From the NCBI RefSeq assembly GCF_963576615.1, contig NC_088710.1, forward strand, positions 75,215,019-75,279,018: a DNA stretch of 64,000 nucleotides. The letters are read 5' to 3'. Every line of letters begins with the position of its first letter. Position 1 is the first letter of the stretch. The notes below the pieces were generated by a model. It was not told the origin of the DNA. It made no database searches and saw nothing but the letters and a program-made list of their open reading frames with translations. Made by a program: the position numbers and the translations under genes. Positions 25,801-34,800 of this stretch are shown in pieces. Source of the stretch: Watersipora subatra. Its lineage: Eukaryota; Bryozoa; Gymnolaemata; Cheilostomatida; Watersiporidae.

Positions 25801-28800
25801 TATCACCACCTTTCTATCACTGCCTTTCTATCACCACCTTTCTATCGCCACCTTTCTAACGCCACCTTTCTAACGCCACCTTTCTATCACTACCTTTTTA
25901 TCACCACATTTCTTTCATCTCCTTTCTATCACCGCCTTTCTATCACCACCTTTCTATCACTGCCTTTCTATCACCACCTTTCTATCGCCACCTTTCTAAC
26001 GCCACCTTTCTAACGCCACCTTTCTATCACCACCTTTCTATCGCCACCTTTCTATCACCGCCTTTCTATCCCTGCCTTTCTATCACCACCTTTCTATCGC
26101 CACCTTTCTAACGCCACCTTTCTATCACTGCCTGTCTATCGCCACCTTTCTATCACCACCTTTCTATCGCCACCTTTCTATCACCACCTTTCTATCACTG
26201 CCTGTCTATTGCCACCTTTCTATCGCCACCTTTCTATCGCCACCTTTCTATCACTACCTTTTTATCACCACATTTCTTTCATCTCCTTTTTATCACCGCC
26301 TTTCTATCGCCACCTTTCTATCACTGCCTTTCTATCACCACCTTTCTATCGCCACCTTTCTAACGCCACCTTTCTAACGCCAACTTTCTATCACCACCTT
26401 TCTATCGCCACCTTTCTCTCGCCACCGTTCTATCGCCACCTTTCTATCACTACCTTTTTATCACCACATTTCTTTCATCTCCTTTCTATCACCGCCTTTC
26501 TATCACCACCTCTCTATCACCACCTTTCTATCGCCACCTTTCTAATGCCACCTTTCTATCACTGCCTGTCTATCGCCACCTTTCTATCACCACCTTTCTA
26601 TCGCCACCTTTCTATCACCACCTTTCTATCACTGCCTGTCTATTGCCACCTTTCTATCGCCACCTTTCTATTGCCACCTTTCTATCACTACCTTTTTATC
26701 ACCACATTTCTTTCATCTCCTTTCTATCACCGCCTTTCTATCACCACCTTTCTATTGCCACCTTTCTATCACCACCTTTCTATCGCCACCTTTCTATCAC
26801 TGCCTCTCTATCACCACCTTTCTATCGCCACCTTTCTAACGCCACCTTTCTAACGCCACCTTTCTATCACCACCTTTCTATCGCCACCTTTCTCTCGCCA
26901 CCGTTCTATCGCCACCTTTCTATCACTACCTTTTTATCACCACATTTCTTTCATCTCCTTTCTATCACCGCCTTTCTATCACCACCTCTCTATCACCACC
27001 TTTCTATCGCCACCTTTCTAACGCCACCTTTCTATCACTGCCTGTCTATCGCCACCTTTCTATCACCACCTTTCTATCGCCACCTTTTTATCACCACCTT
27101 TCTATCACCACCTTTCTATCGCCACCTTTTTATCACCACCTTTCTATCACCACCTTTCTATCACCACTTTTTTATCGCCACCTTTTTTATAACAACCTTT
27201 CTATTGCCACTTTTCTATCACCACTTTTTCATCGCCACCTTTCTATCATCACTTTTCTTTTATCACATTTCTTCTACCCTACTTTTTTCAATCAGGAATA
27301 GATCAAGCGTCTTGCGACACCAGAAATAGATTCTAGCGGTTCTGATTTTCTCACTTTGCTGTGATAATATTAGAAATGAGAAAGATCCTGAACTTGAACC
27401 CAAAGCTATCTGCCAATAAAGCAATAAAATACCATATGGCTAATAAAGTCTTCAAGGTAACTGAGTTTTTGGTTAGCTCGTTGACTCGGTTTGTAAGGCT
27501 ATCGTATCAAATTTCCACAAAGTAATAAATCACTTATCTTGTTCAGCTTGCCTCAGGACACGATTTATCTTTTATATAGTTGAGAGTCAACAGGAAGCAT
27601 ATATATGTACTACACTTACTTTTCTAGTAACTTGATAGAGCTTATTTTACATACCTTAGCAAAAGCTTGGCGAGATCGAGGTGGCATCCATTGCTGGCAA
27701 TATCAGATGGTAAAAGTCCACTCTGGTTTGGTATGTCTAAAAGTTGACGCCCGCCTGGCAGCTTTAGCAGGTGCTTACAAAAATTTAGCAATCCAAATCG
27801 ACATCCAAAATGCATGAGCGATTCTCGGCCTTCATCTGATTCAATAGAAAGTAAGAAATAGAGCAAACTCACTAAAGTAAGGAAGAATAATTCCTAATAA
27901 CAATATGAAGAAACGGTCAGTCAAAATGTTCTATTACATACACTAGCATGCTTCAACTGTACGCTAATATCAAAATAAACTGATTTGGTTTGTGAATTTT
28001 GTTGTTGAATTTCAAAGATATTCAGCTGTATACTATTCATATCAGAACTACTGGTTTGCTCTACCTGCATTACAGCAACATCCCGTCAACATCCCGTCAA
28101 CATCCCGTCAACATGTAACATCTGATATATAGCTTAAACCCTGTAACCATCTTAGCTACTATTTAGCAGGATTTGTAGCCATTTTTTACTGGCCATTCTT
28201 AAAAAAAAGGTTACTACTTAGTAATGTACATTCAAGTTTACTCTGTAGAGTTTAGAGTTTACAGTTATCTGTAGGTTAACACTTCAGACAGAGTTTACAG
28301 TTATCTGTAGGTTAACAGTTTAGACAGAGTCTACAGTTATCTGTAGGTTAACACTTCAGACAGAGTTTACAATTATCTGTAGGTTAACACTTTAGAGTTT
28401 ACAGTTATTTATTACTCAAGAAAGCTTGTTGCCAGACTCGAATGAAGGTATAACAAGTTATAGAGGACCGGCTAGAAGACCGGCTTTCGGAAATATTGCG
28501 GAAAATGTTGCACTCGAATTTGATAAGCTGAAAGTTCATTTTAAGACAGAGAACATGTCGGTTTTGCCCTGTTTTGTCATGTCGGTTTTGAGTCTAGAAT
28601 CGAAGGTAAGCCGAGGCTTATATGACTCTCCCAGAGTTTACCACACGATCAGTCTTAATCTAACTCTTACCTAAATCAAAGGGTCCCAGTAAAGTCCAAC
28701 CATCTTCAAACTCCATATTGGAAAATTCAACGGTTAGTTGTTCATCTAGATAGGACAAATCCTCATGTAACGGGCTGAACTGTTCAGATCGCTGTAAGTC

Positions 28801-31800
28801 AAGATCCTGCAGAAGATGTAAAGAATAGCAGAGTTTAGTGGCTCATCAATATCACCATAAAAGAGGACCAGCTAGATTCTGTAGAGTCAATCTAGTGAAC
28901 ACAGTACACTCACCGATATAATAGTTAAAAGGCTTATATATTGCGCTTGACTTCATTAGATGGAACAATAAAGGGTGCAGTAAAGAGAAAAATGCCAAAT
29001 TTGACAAAACCGTTGCCTCAAAACTTTATGCTAATGTAAATAAGGTATCAAATTAGTTATCACATGACATGATGTTCCACCCTCGGTACATTGTACTGTA
29101 ATCAGGGTAAACTTGACTTGGGTTACAACTCGATTAATGCCGACTATCATCTGTAGTTCATTTATCTGACTCTAACGGCGAGAGAGAGAGAGAGAAGCAA
29201 AACACCATAGCAAGAAACACAAAAGTATGTGGACTGCCTGTTAGATTTCAACTTCAACAAAACACCTCCAGGGTCATAAATCAGGTCACTTACTTAAGCA
29301 TTCCTGTGCCATGACTCAGCCCCTCCGTGACTGACTGTCCTTGGGGCAACATAAAATGAGCTCAGATTCATGCTGTAAATTACTCGTTAGGATTACGTCA
29401 GGGGGATGAAATTGCGCTGCCGCTGGTATTAATACGCTCCCCATTATTGACAGTCATTGTTCGCATGCCAGATGCCAGGTTAAGTTACACGTATATTTGT
29501 CTAAGGGTGCATGGAACTCCTCTGGTATTATGTACGGCATGCGAGTGTTGACTCCCTAATTGTAATTCCTAGCGCTCAAGTCGTAATACATAGTTTTCTA
29601 TGTAAGACATACATAGAAGGTTGGGAGTTGACCTCCCCCCCCACGTGCCCTGTTGCCATGAATATCTCTCTAAAATCCAGAACTTTTTATTAATTTGTTC
29701 TCTCCATCACCTTAGGCATTTTTACAGCTTTTGCAGCTAAGTATGGCAGCAAACTATAGTGGTCAAGTATGGCAACCACTCTGGTCAATAAGCATGCTGC
29801 CCTTTTGACAAAACCTAATTAAAGGATGATATAAAACACAGTTTAGTTTCTATTCATTATTACTATTGTTACTTATTACGTTTCTTTGCTAGTCATTATT
29901 ATTCTAGCAAGTTCTATTCTAGTAATCTAGTAAAGTTATAGCAAACATTGAGAATAGAGTAGTGTTATATCGAGTATAGAGTAGTGTCATATTGAGTATA
30001 GAGTAGTGTTATATTGAGTATAGAGTAGTGTTATATTGAATATAGAGCAGTGTCATATTGAGTATAGAGTAGTGTTATATTGAGTATAGAGTAGTGTTAT
30101 ATTGAGTATAGAGTAGTGTCATATTGAGTATAGAGTAGTGTTATATTGAGTATAGAGTAGTGTTATATTGAATATAGAGTAGTGTCATATCGAGTATAGA
30201 GTAGTGTTATATTGAGTATAAAGTAGTGTCATATTGAGTATAGATTATTGTTATATCGAGTATAGAGTAGTGTCATATTGAGTATAGAGTAGTGTTATAT
30301 TGAGTATAGAGCAGTGTCATATTGAGTATAGAGTAGTGTTATATTGAGTATAGAGTAGTGTTATATTGAGTATAGAGTAGTGTCATATTGAGTATAGAGT
30401 AGTGTTATATTGAGTATAGAGTAGTGTTATATTGAATATAGAGTAGTGTCATATCGAGTATAGAGTAGTGTTATATTGAGTATAAAGTAGTGTCATATTG
30501 AGTATAGATTAGTGTTATATCGAGTATAGAGTAGTGTCATATTGAGTATAGAGTAGTGTTATATTGAGTATAGAGTAGTGTTATATTGAGTATAGAGTAG
30601 TGTCATATTGAGTATAGAGTAGTGTTATATTGAGTATAGAGTAGTGTTATATTGAATATAGAGTAGTGTCATATCGAGTATAGAGTAGTGTTATATTGAG
30701 TATAAAGTAGTGTCATATTGAGTATAGATTAGTGTTATATCGAGTATAGAGTAGTGTCATATTGAGTATAGAGTAGTGTTATATTGAGTATAGAGCAGTG
30801 TCATATTGAGTATAGAGTAGTGTTATATTGAGTATAGAGTAGTGTTATATTGAGTATAGAGTAGTGTCATATTGAGTATAGAGTAGTGTTATATTGAGTA
30901 TAGAGTAGTGTTATATTGAGTATAGAGTAGTGTCATATTGAGTATAGAGTAGTGTTATATTGAGTATAGAGTAGTGTTATATTGAATATAGAGCAGTGTC
31001 ATATTGAGTATAGAGTAGTGTTATATTGAGTATAGAGTAGTGTTATATTGAGTATAGAGTAGTGTCATATTGAGTATAGAGTAGTGTTATATTGAGTATA
31101 GAGTAGTGTTATATTGAATATAGAGTAGTGTCATATCGAGTATAGAGTAGTGTTATATTGAGTATAAAGTAGTGTCATATTGAGTATAGATTAGTGTTAT
31201 ATCGAGTATAGAGTAGTGTCATATTGAGTATAGAGTAGTGTTATATTGAGTATAGAGTAGTGTTATATTGAGTATAGAGTAGTGTCATATTGAGTATAGA
31301 GTAGTGTTATATTGAGTATAGAGTAGTGTTATATTGAGTATAGAGTAGTGTCATATTGAGTATAGAGTAGTGTTATATCGAGTATAGAGTAGTGTCATAT
31401 TGAGTATAGAGTAGTGTCATATTGAGTATAGAGTAGTGTCATATTGAGTATAGAGTAGTGTCATATTGAGTATAGAATATTGTCATATTGAGTATAGAGT
31501 AGTGTTATATCGAGTATAGAGTAGTGTCATATTGAGTATAGATTAGTGTTATATCGAGTATAGAGTAGTGTTATATTGAGTATAGAGTAGTGTCATATTG
31601 AGTATAGAGTAGTGTTATATTGAGTATAGAGTAGTGTTATATTGAATATAGAGCAGTGTCATATTGAGTATAGAGTAGTGTTATATTGAGTATAGAGTAG
31701 TGTTATATTGAGTATAGAGTAGTGTTATATTGAATATAGAGCAGTGTCATATTGAGTATAGAGTAGTGTTATATTGAGTATAGAGTAGTGTTATATTGAG

Positions 31801-34800
31801 TATAGAGTAGTGTCATATTGAGTATAGAGTAGTGTTATATTGAGTATAGAGTAGTGTTATATTGAATATAGAGTAGTGTCATATCGAGTATAGAGTAGTG
31901 TTATATTGAGTATAAAGTAGTGTCATATTGAGTATAGATTAGTGTTATATCGAGTATAGAGTAGTGTCATATTGAGTATAGAGTAGTGTTATATTGAGTA
32001 TAGAGTAGTGTTATATTGAGTATAGAGTAGTGTCATATTGAGTATAGAGTAGTGTTATATTGAGTATAGAGTAGTGTTATATTGAGTATAGAGTAGTGTC
32101 ATATTGAGTATAGAGTAGTGTTATATCGAGTATAGAGTAGTGTCATATTGAGTATAGAGTAGTGTCATATTGAGTATAGAGTAGTGTCATATTGAGTATA
32201 GAGTAGTGTCATATTGAGTATAGAATATTGTCATATTGAGTATAGAGTAGTGTTATATCGAGTATAGAGTAGTGTCATATTGAGTATAGATTAGTGTTAT
32301 ATCGAGTATAGAGTAGTGTTATATTGAGTATAGAGTAGTGTCATATTGAGTAAAGAGTAGTGTTATATCGAGTATAGAGTAGTGTCATATCGAGTATAGA
32401 GTAGGGTTATATTGAGTATAGAGTAGTGTCATATTGAGTAAAGAGTAGTGTTATATCGAGTATAGAGTAGTGTCATATTGAGTATAGAGTAGTGTCATAT
32501 TGAGTATAGAGTAGTGTCATATTGAGTATAGAGCAGTGTCATATTGAGTATAGAATATTGTCATATTGAGTATAGAGTAGTGTTATATCGAGTATAGAGT
32601 AGTGTCATATTGAGTATAGATTAGTGTTATATCGAGTATAGAGTAGGTTTATATTGAGTATAGAGTAGTGTCATATTGAGTATAGAGTAGTGTTATATTG
32701 AGTATAGAGTAGTGTCATATTGAGTATAGAGTGGTGTTATATTGAGTATAGAGTAGTATCATATCGAGTATAGAGTAGTGTCATTTTGAGTATAGAGTAG
32801 TGTCATGTTAAGTATAGAGTAGTGTCATATTGAGTATAGAGTAGAGTTATATTGAGTATAGAGTAGTGTTATATTGAGTATAGAGTAGTGTCATATTGAG
32901 TAAAGAGTAGTGTTATATCGAGTATAGAGTAGTGTCATATCGAGTATAGAGTAGTGTTATATTGAGTATAGAGTAGTGTCATATTGAGTAAAGAGTAGTG
33001 TTATATCGAGTATAGAGTAGTGTCATATTGAGTATAGAGTAGTGTTATATCGAGTATAGAGTAGTGTCATATCGAGTATAGAGTAGTGTCATATTGAGTA
33101 TAGAGTGGTGTTATATTGAGTATAGAGTAGTATCATATCGAGTATAGAGTAGTGTCATTTTGAGTATAGAGTAGTATCATATCGAGTATAGAGTAGTGTT
33201 ATATTGAGTATAGAGTAGTGTCATATTGAGTAAAGAGTAGTTTTATATCGAGTATAGAGTAGTGTCATATTGAGTATAGAGTAGTGTTATATCGAGTATA
33301 GAGTAGTGTCATATCGATTATAGAGTAGTGTCATATTGAGTATAGAGTAGTGTCATATTGAGTATAGAGTAGAGTTATATTGAGTATAGAGTAGTGTCAT
33401 GTTAAGTATAGAGTAGTGTCATGTTAAGTATAGAGTAGTGTTATATTGAGTATAGAGTAGTGTTGTATTGAGTATAGAGTAGTGTCATATTGAGTATAGA
33501 ATAGTGTCATATTGAGTATAGAGTAGTGTCATATCGAGTATAGAGTAGTGTCATATTGAGTATAGAGTAGTGTCATGTTAAGTATAGAGTAGTGTCATGT
33601 TAAGTATAGAGTAGTGTCATGTTAAGTATAGAGTAGTGTTATATCGAGTATAGAGTAGTGTCATATTGAGTATAGAGTAGTGTTATATTGAGTATAGAGT
33701 AGTGTCATATTGAGTATAGAGTAGTGTTATATCGAGTATAGAGTAGTGTCATATCGAGTATACGGTAGTGTCATGTTAAGTATAGAGTAGTGTCATGTTA
33801 AGTATAGAGTAGTGTCATGTTAAGTATAGAGTAGTGTTATATTGAGTATAGAGTAGTGTTATATTGAGTATAGAGTAGTGTCATATTGAGTATAGAATAG
33901 TGTCATATCGAGTATAGAGTAGAGTTATATTGAGTATAGAGTAGTGCCATGTTGAGTATAGAGTAGTGTCATATTGAGTATAGAGTAGTGTTATATCGAG
34001 TATAGAGTAGTGTCATATCGAGTATACGGTAGTGTCATGTTAAGTATAGAGTAGTGTCATGTTAAGTATAGAGTAGTGTCATGTTAAGTATAGAGTAGTG
34101 TCATGTTAAGTATAGAGTAGTGTTATATTGAGTATAGAGTAGTGTTATATTGAGTATAGAGTAGTGTCATATTGAGTAAAGAGTAGTGTTATATTGAGTA
34201 TAGAGTAGTGTCATATTGAGTAAAGAGTAGTGTTATATCGAGTATAGAGTAGTGTCATATCGATTATAGAGTAGTGTTATATTGAGTATAGAGTAGTGTT
34301 ATATTGAGTATAGAGTAGTGTCATATTGAGTAAAGAGTAGTGTTATATCGAGTATAGAGTAGTGTCATATTGAGTATAGAGTAGTGTTATATCGAGTATA
34401 GAGTAGTGTCATATCGAGTATACGGTAGTGTCATGTTAAGTATAGAGTAGTGTCATGTTAAGTATAGAGTAGTGTTATATTGAGTATAGAGTAGTGTTAT
34501 ATTGAGTATAGAGTAGTGTCATATTGAGTATAGAGTAGTGTCATATTGAGTATAGAGTAGCATACCTCAAGTGCATTTAGGTGATGAATAGACCGCTTTA
34601 AGTATTCTGCGAGTTCTCCGATTTCCTTGTGAAGCTGAGGTTGAGAAAGGTTGCTAGAGATTCTTATGTTTGGTAAAACACGTGCATTGGCATTTATCGC
34701 TTCAACTTCGAGGTCTTCAAGTGACTCAATAGTGAAGGGTAGGGTCCCGGATAGAACATTAGACTCCTCATCACATATTTCCTGCCTCTTTGGTTCTTCC

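Noticed and set aside
25320-27329. Four long ORFs (95-228 codons) of FYRHLSIATFLSPP type
   Set aside because: The 14-bp pyrimidine-rich array; 42-bp cycle without stops.
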